Assembly (NCBI GenBank): GCA_027064845.1
Contig: JAMOPC010000477.1
Coordinates: 1 to 6,306, forward strand
Reading direction: 5' to 3'
Source of the DNA: Desulfurococcales archaeon
GTDB taxonomy: Archaea; Thermoproteota; Thermoprotei_A; Sulfolobales; Desulfurococcaceae
Length of the DNA: 6,306 nucleotides
Below, one piece after another: positions 1-5,840 of the stretch. Numbering within the stretch: the stretch's first letter is position 1; every line of letters starts with the position of its first letter. Below the pieces are notes generated by a model, which did no database searches, had not been told where the DNA came from, and saw only the letters and a program-made list of their open reading frames with translations. Both the position numbers and the translations under genes were made by a program.

Positions 1-525
1 TGGGATTTCCCAATTAATAAGACACGGTCTATAGATTTCGTTCTCCCACTAACACAGAAATATAGACAATTATTACGTGCTAACTATATGTATGTTTCCT
101 TATTTGCTTATCCTCAAAGTCCCGAGGTGATTAACAATTATAAGATCATATATAAGGACATAGATATTGAAAAAATTAGAAAGGAATTAATCACTATATA
201 TCCATGTATATCAAGAGTTGAAAATGAATTAGGCACTAAAATTATTGACATGCTAGATGGTTTTGTTAAAACAGGCAAGGTTGATGTAAATAAACTAGAT
301 TCAATATATGAGTACTTGGTACAAAGAATTAATAGCTGTAAAGCATTACTTAAAGATACTCGAGCAGAAACCATCGCTGTTTTTGAATCAACTACAACGC
401 CCAATAATAACTATTATAATTCAAGTATTTTAAATGATAAAACAATTATTATCATAGTATTGGTCTCGGTATTGATTATTGTCCTATTACTGTTTAAGAG
501 ACAATATAATATTAGTTATGTGTGA
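1..525 (+). CDS. 3' part of an extracellular protein with C-terminal membrane anchor (5' end outside window)
   Basis: Reading frame 1 is open from the first base to the TGA at 523-525, so the ATG at 88 is probably internal and the gene starts left of the window. The visible 174 residues are a mixed alpha/beta region with two cysteines (YPC and NSC contexts), then an Asn/Thr/Ser-rich stretch, then a hydrophobic segment of about 20 residues (KTIIIIVLVSVLIIVLLL) and a short basic tail. This is the layout of a surface protein held by a C-terminal transmembrane helix, with the bulk outside the cell. The stop overlaps the next gene's GTG start (GTGA), so it belongs to the ABC transporter operon and may be its external partner or receptor. 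I recognise no family. If translation did start at 88, the product would be 145 aa with the same anchor. Confidence 0.75.
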   Translation, partial: WDFPINKTRSIDFVLPLTQKYRQLLRANYMYVSLFAYPQSPEVINNYKIIYKDIDIEKIRKELITIYPCISRVENELGTKIIDMLDGFVKTGKVDVNKLDSIYEYLVQRINSCKALLKDTRAETIAVFESTTTPNNNYYNSSILNDKTIIIIVLVSVLIIVLLLFKRQYNISYV

Positions 526-1286
526 AAAAGATGTATAGGAAAATATCAGTACTGTTCACGACGATATATTCTGACTTAACTATATTGGAGAGAATATCTA
601 TGCTTTTAATGCTTATACTAATCACAGCATTATCTGGATACATATCCATGGATTCTCTATACAGATCTTTGATTGTATCGGGTCCCTCTCTCCCTATTGT
701 AGGTGTTCACGGATTTATTAGTAGTAGTGAACGACATATTTCCGAGATATCTTCTCAAGGAGAACAAATTATAAGAGACGTTGCAATTAATTTTCAACAG
801 ATTTACTGGGACGCATCACTATCTACTGTTTTACTTTTCGTTGCTTCTTCTATTGTTGTTTTTCATCCATTTATGTCTAGACTCAAGACCCAGTTATTAC
901 CTCTAACTTATCGTTTATCATGGGGTTTCTTCAAATTATATTCTATATCATTTATTCTAGAGCTTCCATTTTTGCTTCTCTTATTAATGGCTTCTAATAT
1001 AAATTGTTTGATTATTTATTATAACTATATTGGGTGTTTTGATTATTCTAGGCTTCTTATCTTGTCACAGCTCATGGTCGAAATAAGTGTTGCTGTATCA
1101 ATATACTCTATATACTTTATTGTAAATAGAATTGATGTTGCTTTAATGGTGAACTTGCTATATGTCTATGTGTTTTTCCAATATTTTGAGCCAGGTATAT
1201 TAGCTATTGGTCTTTCAATTTTATACTGTGTTACAAACATAGTTGTTACATTAATCGCTGTTTCAAGGAGGTGGTTGGTTCTCTGA
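522..1286 (+). CDS. ABC-2-like membrane permease, six predicted TM helices
   Basis: The protein has 254 residues. Hydrophobic segments lie at about 25-43, 99-117, 137-157, 178-201, 205-222 and 225-247. A roughly 55-residue hydrophilic loop follows helix 1 and the C-terminus is basic (SRRW). With the basic N-terminus (MKKMYRK) inside, the positive-inside rule puts the large loop outside and the 118-136 loop (MSRLKTQ, TYR) inside, the usual plan of an ABC-2 exporter permease. Sequence similarity to a named family is not obvious by eye, so the call rests on topology and on the ABC ATPase encoded two genes downstream. The GTG start overlaps the TGA of the upstream gene (GTGA), which implies translational coupling. 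The TGA end shares one base with the next gene's ATG. Substrate unknown. Confidence 0.72.
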   Translation: MKKMYRKISVLFTTIYSDLTILERISMLLMLILITALSGYISMDSLYRSLIVSGPSLPIVGVHGFISSSERHISEISSQGEQIIRDVAINFQQIYWDASLSTVLLFVASSIVVFHPFMSRLKTQLLPLTYRLSWGFFKLYSISFILELPFLLLLLMASNINCLIIYYNYIGCFDYSRLLILSQLMVEISVAVSIYSIYFIVNRIDVALMVNLLYVYVFFQYFEPGILAIGLSILYCVTNIVVTLIAVSRRWLVL

Positions 1287-1732
1287 TGCAATGTGGATTA
1301 AAATCTTCGATTAGTATTTCTATATTATGTGTTATAGGCTTTGTCCTCGTAATTTTATCGGCATTTATGGGTATTGTTGTATTTAATAAGCTCCCAGATA
1401 ATTTTCACAGTAGTTATAAATTATTGGATTATGAATTCCTAAAACCTGTTGCTAAGTCAATGAATAAGAATATAGTTTATACGTTAAAGATATACTATCC
1501 GTTAAAACCGGGGCAGACGAACTTAAATGTTTCTGTAAAGGGTTTTAGTTGCGGGGTTATAGTTAGGATGTATGTATATGAGTATAAATATCATGAAGCT
1601 CATGGTAATTTGAGTCTCAGTTTTTATCGTAGGGCACCCTTTATATTATTAAATCTAGAGATCAATATACCTCCCTATTGTAAGGTATTAGATGATTCGA
1701 ACGAGGTAGAGATATTTGTTTCGGTCAAGTGA
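1286..1732 (+). CDS. small N-terminally anchored extracellular protein of the ABC operon
   Basis: I place the start at ATG 1286, which shares its A with the TGA of the permease gene. A strong Shine-Dalgarno sequence (GGAGGTG, 1267-1273) precedes it by 12 nt. An alternative GTG at 1271 lies inside that Shine-Dalgarno sequence and is less likely. The product is about 148 aa: one hydrophobic helix at residues 11-33 (SILCVIGFVLVILSAFMGIVVF), then an extracellular domain of about 110 residues. That domain alternates hydrophobic and polar residues (YTLKIYYPL, LNVSVKGFSCGVIVRMYVYEY, FILLNLEINI, VEIFVSV), suggesting a beta-sandwich. Two cysteines, in FSCG and PPYC, could form a disulfide. The end overlaps the ATPase gene by 17 bp. 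It is probably an accessory subunit of the transporter. I recognise no family. Confidence 0.7.
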   Translation: MQCGLKSSISISILCVIGFVLVILSAFMGIVVFNKLPDNFHSSYKLLDYEFLKPVAKSMNKNIVYTLKIYYPLKPGQTNLNVSVKGFSCGVIVRMYVYEYKYHEAHGNLSLSFYRRAPFILLNLEINIPPYCKVLDDSNEVEIFVSVK

Positions 1733-2399
1733 AAACGTATTGATTGAGACACAGAAACTCCTAGTTAAGTACAGGTACGTTGTTGCTCTGAATGATGTTT
1801 CATTAAAAATACCTTATGGTAAAGCATTGATAGTTGGTTCAAATGGTTCTGGGAAAACAACTTTACTTAAAGTTATAGCTGGTTTAATTATTCCAACTAG
1901 GGGATGGGTTAGGGTTTTTGGACTAGATCCCGTTAGGAACTTTAACGAGATGACACGTAGGATACTGTTTGTTAGAGATTCTGATGATGTACATCAATAT
2001 TTTAAGGTAAAATCATTAGTTAATGTTTTTTCTAAAATATATGGTGAACGGAAAACTCTAGAAGCTGTAGATAGACTTGGATTACTTCCTCATATGGAGA
2101 AGAGAATCTGTGAACTTAGTAAGGGGTTTAGGAGGCGGATCGCTTTACTTGAATCACTAATTGCTGAAAAGGAATTAATTATGCTAGATGAGCCTTTGAG
2201 CGGTCTTGATTATGAGAGTAGAAATATCATAAGAAATACATTAGCTGAGTTTTTGGTTGGTAAGTCTATTATAGTGTCAAGTCATATACCATTAAATCTT
2301 GATTTCAATTATTTGATAGTACTTGAACAAGGTAGAGTAGTTTATTCGGGAGAGTATTCTCACGAGATAGCATTGAAGTATTTCAGATTAGATTATTAA
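1716..2399 (+). CDS. ABC transporter ATP-binding protein
   Basis: This cytoplasmic ATPase subunit of 227 aa should power the permease encoded upstream. Visible motifs: aromatic A-loop near Y19-Y21; Walker A GSNGSGKTT at 41-49; ABC signature LSKGF at 134-138 (LSGGQ in the consensus, with LSKG variants common in ABC-2 exporters); Walker B LIMLDEP at 154-160 with catalytic E159; D-loop LSGLD at 161-165; switch histidine H190 (SSHIP). The Q-loop glutamine expected after the Walker A region is missing: the segment reads ILFVRDSDD, with Arg87 where Gln normally sits. Length is typical of a minimal single-domain ATPase. The TTG start at 1716 is preceded by GAGGT (1703-1707, 8-nt spacing) and lies inside the previous gene, which supports co-translation. 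TTG 1740 is a weaker alternative. Transporter class is certain; direction (export) and cargo are inferred. Confidence 0.93.
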   Translation: MFRSSENVLIETQKLLVKYRYVVALNDVSLKIPYGKALIVGSNGSGKTTLLKVIAGLIIPTRGWVRVFGLDPVRNFNEMTRRILFVRDSDDVHQYFKVKSLVNVFSKIYGERKTLEAVDRLGLLPHMEKRICELSKGFRRRIALLESLIAEKELIMLDEPLSGLDYESRNIIRNTLAEFLVGKSIIVSSHIPLNLDFNYLIVLEQGRVVYSGEYSHEIALKYFRLDY

Positions 2400-2403
2400 G
2401 CTT

Positions 2404-2426
2404 ATTTCATGAGCGTGATATGAAAT
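2404..2426. repeat. 7-bp inverted repeat between convergent genes
   Basis: ATTTCAT (2404-2410) pairs with ATGAAAT (2420-2426) across a 9-nt loop, just downstream of the ABC ATPase stop and 45 bp before the convergent phosphatase stop. It could mark transcript 3' ends on both strands. No long T tract follows on either side, so a terminator role is only a guess. Confidence 0.35.
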
Positions 2427-2470
2427 CATTATAATTATAATTTGATTAAGACTAAGAGTGAGTATTAGTT

Positions 2471-3196
2471 TTAGCGAAACGATTGTGGATCTAGGATTTT
2501 TTCTACTAGTTCTACTATTCCTTCACCACTTGGTTTTGATAACTTGATATCTACTTTTTCGAGGAGTTCTAGGTCTGCGTTTGATACTGCTGCTTTGTAT
2601 TTTGTTATTTTTATGAATTCCCAGTCCATGTGGCTGTCGCCTACTCCGAGGGCTTCGTTTGGGCTTATTCCTAGTTTTTCCATTATGTGTAGTAGTGCTT
2701 TGCCTTTCCCAGTGTCTCTTGGTGTTAAGTGTATTGCGTACCCACTATATCCTACTTTTATATATGGGTATTTTTTCTCCAAATACTCCTTGATCATTTC
2801 ATAGATTTCTCTGTCTCTCCTCTTGTGTTCTGGTTTTATTTTTAGAGCGTAGTCATGGTATCTGAACATGTTCTGCCATGTTTCGTAAACGTATTCTTTG
2901 AACTCGTTGAGAGCATCTAGTAGTGCTTGTTTAGCTGTATGTTTTGTCGTGGATACTATGGTTCCCGGATCATAGTATATTAGTGCCCCTGTCTCACCTA
3001 TTGCTGGGCCTCTCAATCCCAGATACTTCTTTAAACCAACAACTATGGGTAATGCATTGCTAGAAACCAGGACTACGACTATACCAGACTCGTCTAGTTT
3101 TCTAAGACTATTAATTGCTCCAAGATGTAGTACTGCTGTGTCTCTATCAACTGTTAAAGTGCCATCGACATCGAAAGCTGCAAGCCTTATCTTCAT
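2471..3196 (-). CDS. phosphoglycolate phosphatase, archaeal type (HAD superfamily)
   Basis: A cytoplasmic HAD phosphatase of 241 aa that should hydrolyse 2-phosphoglycolate to glycolate and phosphate. Motif I is FDVDGTLT, with nucleophile D9 and acid/base D11. Motif II is VSSN with S45. The motif III lysine is K164 in TGKGKAL. Motif IV is GVGDSHMD, with D187 and D191 as Mg2+ ligands. The roughly 75-residue insert between motifs II and III, containing GETGALIYY, is the type II cap of the Cof-like HADs that include the archaeal phosphoglycolate phosphatases (Thermoplasma TA0175 type). I choose ATG at 3196 because GGTG (complement of 3206-3209) lies 9 nt upstream. A TTG at 3211 would add only MVFPY. 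It is convergent with the ABC operon and divergent from the next gene. The exact substrate could be another small phosphate ester; family membership is firm. Confidence 0.9.
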   Translation of the reverse strand: MKIRLAAFDVDGTLTVDRDTAVLHLGAINSLRKLDESGIVVVLVSSNALPIVVGLKKYLGLRGPAIGETGALIYYDPGTIVSTTKHTAKQALLDALNEFKEYVYETWQNMFRYHDYALKIKPEHKRRDREIYEMIKEYLEKKYPYIKVGYSGYAIHLTPRDTGKGKALLHIMEKLGISPNEALGVGDSHMDWEFIKITKYKAAVSNADLELLEKVDIKLSKPSGEGIVELVEKILDPQSFR

Positions 3197-3223
3197 ATAG
3201 GGAAACACCAATTCTATTAATAA

Positions 3224-3236
3224 TTTCTATATAATC
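3224..3236 (-). promoter_or_regulatory. possible TATA box of the phosphatase gene
   Basis: On the minus strand this reads GATTATATAGAAA, about 25 bp before a start site near 3206. That would give a very short leader containing the GGTG Shine-Dalgarno sequence. Position fits a crenarchaeal promoter, but the region is AT-rich throughout. Confidence 0.35.
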
Positions 3237-3407
3237 ATTAAGAGGCAATACAAAAAAGCCTAATTAAGTAATTTTGCTCCGCTGTCTAAGATTCTAACTA
3301 TATCTCTGGTTTAATGTGTACGAGTTTTCATATATAGTGTCTTAAAATTTGAAAATAAGGGATATTCAACAAACATAATACTTGAGTTAAGTGAATGAGT
3401 GGTGTTT

Positions 3408-4223
3408 ATGTATAAGCGAGTCCTATATTCGATTCCTCTACTACTAATAGTTGTTGTAATAACTGCAGTGCTATTGACGAACTATTATTCAGTTACTGGT
3501 TTACAAACTTCTAGCGAATCGAATAATTCGTCGATTTCAAACAATTTCGCAACTTGCTCTCCAAGCTCAGACACCTATACTATTACTTCGCAAAAGACTA
3601 TTGGTTTTATTGGAAGTTACAAAGAGCTTCCACCTGATTGGGGAGCTGTAGTCATAAAGATTCTAGGAAATAAAACTATTACTGCAAAGCCAGGAGAGGT
3701 AATTAAAGTACAGATAGAGTTAACCTATATAGCGGGTAATAAGGCTCCACTCAAGGCTATTGTTATCTTAAACTCGAAGACTAATGGTTTGAGTTTTATA
3801 TATATACCGGGAAAGTATGTTGATTTTGAAAAACTGTATACTTCTAAAAAAGTCATGTTATTTTACTCAAAAACAACTGACTTAGTCAAGATGAATAATA
3901 AAACGGCCAAGGAGGCAATATTTAGTAATAAGCCGTTCTTATTCCATTACGGGAAGATACCTGTAGTAGTAATAAAGAACAATAAGTTAGAATTAATTGC
4001 TTTGAGAAGCAATGATCTCGTGTGGTATAATGAGTCTAGGATAGTTCTTAAAGCTAATCAATCAAGGATCATAACTATGTATGTATGGATACCTGATTTC
4101 ATAAAGCCAGGATTTGTATTCAATGGGGCAAACATTATAGGAACGTCTAACATAGACGCTGAAACCCTTAAAGTTAGTATATGGCCTGATGGGTTCAGAG
4201 AAATAATTATTGTAGGGAAATAA
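3408..4223 (+). CDS. unknown surface protein with N-terminal membrane anchor
   Basis: The product is about 271 aa from ATG 3408. Two in-frame GTG codons at 3399 and 3402 are possible starts; the GGTG at 3401-3404 is only 3 nt from the ATG, so the start is not settled. After a short basic end (MYKR) comes a hydrophobic helix (VLYSIPLLLIVVVITAVLL). Next is a Ser/Thr/Asn-rich linker of about 40 residues, then an ectodomain of about 200 residues rich in beta pattern (KPGEVIKVQIELTY, KAIVIL, RIVLKA, RIITMYVWIP). The linker and ectodomain hold at least six N-x-S/T sequons (NNSS, NKTI, NKTA, NESR, NQSR), consistent with a glycosylated extracellular protein. The first half of the ectodomain has an immunoglobulin-like strand rhythm. 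I recognise no family. It stands alone, divergent from the phosphatase and convergent with the endonuclease gene. Confidence 0.7.
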   Translation: MYKRVLYSIPLLLIVVVITAVLLTNYYSVTGLQTSSESNNSSISNNFATCSPSSDTYTITSQKTIGFIGSYKELPPDWGAVVIKILGNKTITAKPGEVIKVQIELTYIAGNKAPLKAIVILNSKTNGLSFIYIPGKYVDFEKLYTSKKVMLFYSKTTDLVKMNNKTAKEAIFSNKPFLFHYGKIPVVVIKNNKLELIALRSNDLVWYNESRIVLKANQSRIITMYVWIPDFIKPGFVFNGANIIGTSNIDAETLKVSIWPDGFREIIIVGK

Positions 4224-4327
4224 TATTGTCCTTGGATCACGGACTAGTTACACGTCTTAAAACAAGCCCTCTATAAGATTAAAAGACATACATGAAGAAT
4301 ATAATCATTCTCCTAGACCATTAATGC

Positions 4328-5356
4328 CTAAGCTATCTCTAGTAGAGATATCTTAGTGATAGCCTTCATAGAACCACCATACATATTCTCAAGTATGCAA
4401 CCCAGCAGCTTCTTTTTATCGGTCTCTTGCTCACTAACGAATTCCTCGTAACAAGCCCTAGCATAACCCAAGACGTCGCTGTAGTCATCGATGCCTAGCC
4501 TATGGAATACATTTCTGACCTTCTCAACACTCCTTCCTCTAGCAAGTTCCTCTTCGAGGGCAAGAGGGTCGATGCCAATAATTCTCCTGAAGAACCAAGT
4601 GTCAAAGCATCCGTAGGAATGCTTCTTTTTCCTGGATAAAACACGGCCAAGAACCCAGTTAAAGACACGGTAGTCTAATGTGTAAGCGAAAACATACTCT
4701 AACAAACTAATATTATCATCGAAATAAAGCCACTTGAATATACGCCAATTACAAGGATTTATATTGATTATTTTATTGATAAACCATATGCTCTTTATGT
4801 GAAATATTCTTTTACCTTTATCGCGTCCTTTTTTCTCTACATAGACTTTGTATTCTAGGTTAGGATATTTTTCTTTGAGTATTTTTAGTGTCTGTTCAAG
4901 TCTTTCTATTGTTCCTCTATGGTGTTTTGAAGCAATTTTCTTATATGCATCTGGTTTAAGACTTATTGTAAGACCTTTTATCTTTGCTCCATGATACCTA
5001 TTATTAAATCTTATGTCTAACGAGCCTTCAGCCCAGAATAAACCGGAAAGATACTCTAATGGATACTTTGTACTTAGTTTATTCAAGTGTTCTTCATTAA
5101 ACCACATGAAGACTCTTTTGCTATCAACGCGTGCTTTGAAAGTATAGTGTTTTCTTTCTTTTCTCAGATCTGCTCTAACATTATATGGAGGAAAACCAAA
5201 TACTTCCTGGAAAACCTCGATGATCTTCTTTATCTCTAGGAAACTCGAAGTAGTTATGTTAACGAAATAGTCTTTTTGAATTCCATCTCTTCTTAGCGTA
5301 ATATAACGTGATCCATCTCCATCCCATAATCCAGCAAGCCATGCATGTAAAGACAA
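4328..5356 (-). CDS. free-standing LAGLIDADG homing endonuclease with extra C-terminal domain
   Basis: The product has 342 aa. Motif 1 is LAGLWDGDG (residues 7-15, catalytic D14). Motif 2 is LSGLFWAEG (residues 103-111, catalytic E110), closely resembling the second motif of the archaeal enzyme I-DmoI (KGLYVAEG). The spacing of about 96 residues fits a monomeric two-motif enzyme that cuts a long asymmetric site in double-stranded DNA. Both acidic metal ligands are present, so it may be active. After the two LAGLIDADG repeats (to about residue 235) there are about 100 further residues (FFRRIIGIDPLALEEELARG...YARACYEEF) that look helical and that I cannot assign; their DNA is clearly more GC-rich. 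The start is TTG at 5356. The frame stays open upstream beyond position 5500 but shows no ATG, GTG or TTG that I could find. No host gene or intron surrounds it. Confidence 0.88.
   Translation of the reverse strand: MSLHAWLAGLWDGDGSRYITLRRDGIQKDYFVNITTSSFLEIKKIIEVFQEVFGFPPYNVRADLRKERKHYTFKARVDSKRVFMWFNEEHLNKLSTKYPLEYLSGLFWAEGSLDIRFNNRYHGAKIKGLTISLKPDAYKKIASKHHRGTIERLEQTLKILKEKYPNLEYKVYVEKKGRDKGKRIFHIKSIWFINKIININPCNWRIFKWLYFDDNISLLEYVFAYTLDYRVFNWVLGRVLSRKKKHSYGCFDTWFFRRIIGIDPLALEEELARGRSVEKVRNVFHRLGIDDYSDVLGYARACYEEFVSEQETDKKKLLGCILENMYGGSMKAITKISLLEIA
4334..4350. repeat. 17-bp palindrome at the 3' end of the endonuclease gene
   Basis: TATCTCTA G TAGAGATA is a perfect 8-bp inverted repeat around a single central base, within the last codons of the endonuclease gene. 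It could fold in the mRNA end or be a protein-binding site. Nothing more can be said from sequence alone. Confidence 0.5.
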
Positions 5357-5405
5357 CCGAGTACCCCATATAGGTTTTACCAGGTATGCAATTTGTTTAC
5401 GAATG

Positions 5406-5418
5406 TATTTAAATATTA
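5406..5418 (-). promoter_or_regulatory. TATA box for the endonuclease gene
   Basis: TATTTAAATATTA is nearly symmetric, so it could work in either direction. On the minus strand, initiation about 25 bp downstream (near 5386) would leave a leader of about 30 nt before the TTG start at 5356. Confidence 0.45.
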
Positions 5419-5428
5419 CGAACGTAAC

Positions 5429-5436
5429 ATACGTAT
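5429..5436. repeat. palindrome ATACGTAT in the divergent promoter region
   Basis: A perfect 8-bp palindrome with a related ACGT element (AACGTAAC, 5421-5428) next to it, between the two divergent promoters. It is a plausible operator for the neighbouring small DNA-binding protein. This is inference only. Confidence 0.3.
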
Positions 5437-5452
5437 CAATAGAGAAACAAAC

Positions 5453-5463
5453 AAATATAATAA
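5453..5463 (+). promoter_or_regulatory. TATA box for the small AbrB-like gene
   Basis: AAATATAATAA is centred about 40 bp before the GTG at 5498. Initiation about 25 bp downstream would give a leader of roughly 12 nt, fitting the absence of a Shine-Dalgarno sequence. Confidence 0.4.
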
Positions 5464-5497
5464 CATCACCATAAAGAAATAGAACAACAAGACGATA

Positions 5498-5695
5498 GTG
5501 GATGAGGCCTCTAATTTGAAGCCAAAAAAATACCCAGTAAAACTAATAAAGAAAAAATCTGGTAAAGGCTATATATCTTACATGATCTACCTACCAAAAA
5601 ATGTTATTAAAGAATTGAAACTAGAAGAAATAGAATACCTAGTTCTAGAGTATGAACCGCAACAAAGGATAATCAAGTTAAAACCATTAGAATAA
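5498..5695 (+). CDS. small AbrB/SpoVT-like putative DNA-binding protein
   Basis: The product has 65 aa: a Lys-rich N-terminal arm (KPKKYPVKLIKKKSGKG), then a segment resembling a swapped-hairpin AbrB/SpoVT fold. That segment runs hydrophobic strand YISYMIYLP, KNVIKELKL, EEIEYLVLEYEP, IIKLKPLE. It matches the usual pattern of a strand ending in [L/I]P, a short helix (K-x-x-I-K-E-L-x-L), a linker, then a strand and a final I-x-L-x-P. Such proteins dimerise and bind DNA, commonly as antitoxins or autoregulators. No toxin gene follows; the next gene on this strand is a tRNA. The start is GTG 5498 without a visible Shine-Dalgarno sequence, so translation is probably near-leaderless. The ATG at 5502 is out of frame and soon stops. 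It is divergent from the endonuclease gene across 141 bp and could regulate it. The fold call is by eye and moderately sure. Confidence 0.65.
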   Translation: MDEASNLKPKKYPVKLIKKKSGKGYISYMIYLPKNVIKELKLEEIEYLVLEYEPQQRIIKLKPLE

Positions 5696-5707
5696 AAAAT
5701 ATAAACC
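5694..5707 (+). promoter_or_regulatory. TATA box of the tRNA-Thr gene
   Basis: AAAAAATATAAACC starts in the stop codon of the 65-aa gene. Initiation about 25-30 bp downstream (near 5728-5733) would leave a short leader before the tRNA 5' end at 5741. Confidence 0.6.
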
Positions 5708-5763
5708 AATAATTAACACGATAAAGACAGTAGGAGAAAAGCCGCCGTAGCTCAGCGGGTGGA

Positions 5764-5798
5764 ATTCCCGTAACCCGAAAAGGGTTCGGGAACGTCAG
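5764..5798 (+). other. tRNA intron 1 (noncanonical, D arm, between positions 23 and 24), 35 nt
   Basis: The exon/intron junctions form a complete bulge-helix-bulge. Outer helix: GCG (5755-5757) with CGC (5800-5802). Bulge GAA (5762-5764), cut after the second base. Central helix: GGTG (5758-5761) with CGTC (5793-5796), two Watson-Crick and two G-U pairs. Bulge AGG (5797-5799), cut after the second base. Inner helix: TTCCCG (5765-5770) with CGGGAA (5787-5792), continuing after a bulged T as AACCC/GGGTT with a GAAAA loop. Splicing at these points restores the GCTC/GAGC D stem exactly. Confidence 0.88.
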
Positions 5799-5812
5799 GC
5801 GCCGCCCTGGTA

Positions 5813-5840
5813 TAGTGTTTTTGAGATAGAGTCTCCGGTT
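5813..5840 (+). other. tRNA intron 2 (canonical 37/38 position), 28 nt
   Basis: Central helix: CTGG (5807-5810, including two anticodon bases) with CCGG (5835-5838), one G-U pair. Bulges are TAT (5811-5813) and TTA (5839-5841), each cut after the second base. The outer helix is the anticodon stem. The inner helix is weak (two pairs, AG/CT), so this is a relaxed motif. Splicing gives the anticodon loop CUGGUAA. Confidence 0.88.

Noticed and set aside
138..404. 88-aa minus-strand ORF
   Set aside because: It is antisense to the membrane-anchored gene of the operon, which is open to the window edge and coupled to the next gene.
2544..2804. 86-aa plus-strand ORF
   Set aside because: It is antisense to the phosphatase gene, whose catalytic motifs are intact.
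4058..4240. 60-aa minus-strand ORF
   Set aside because: It is antisense to the end of the surface-protein gene, with no start signal or recognisable motif.
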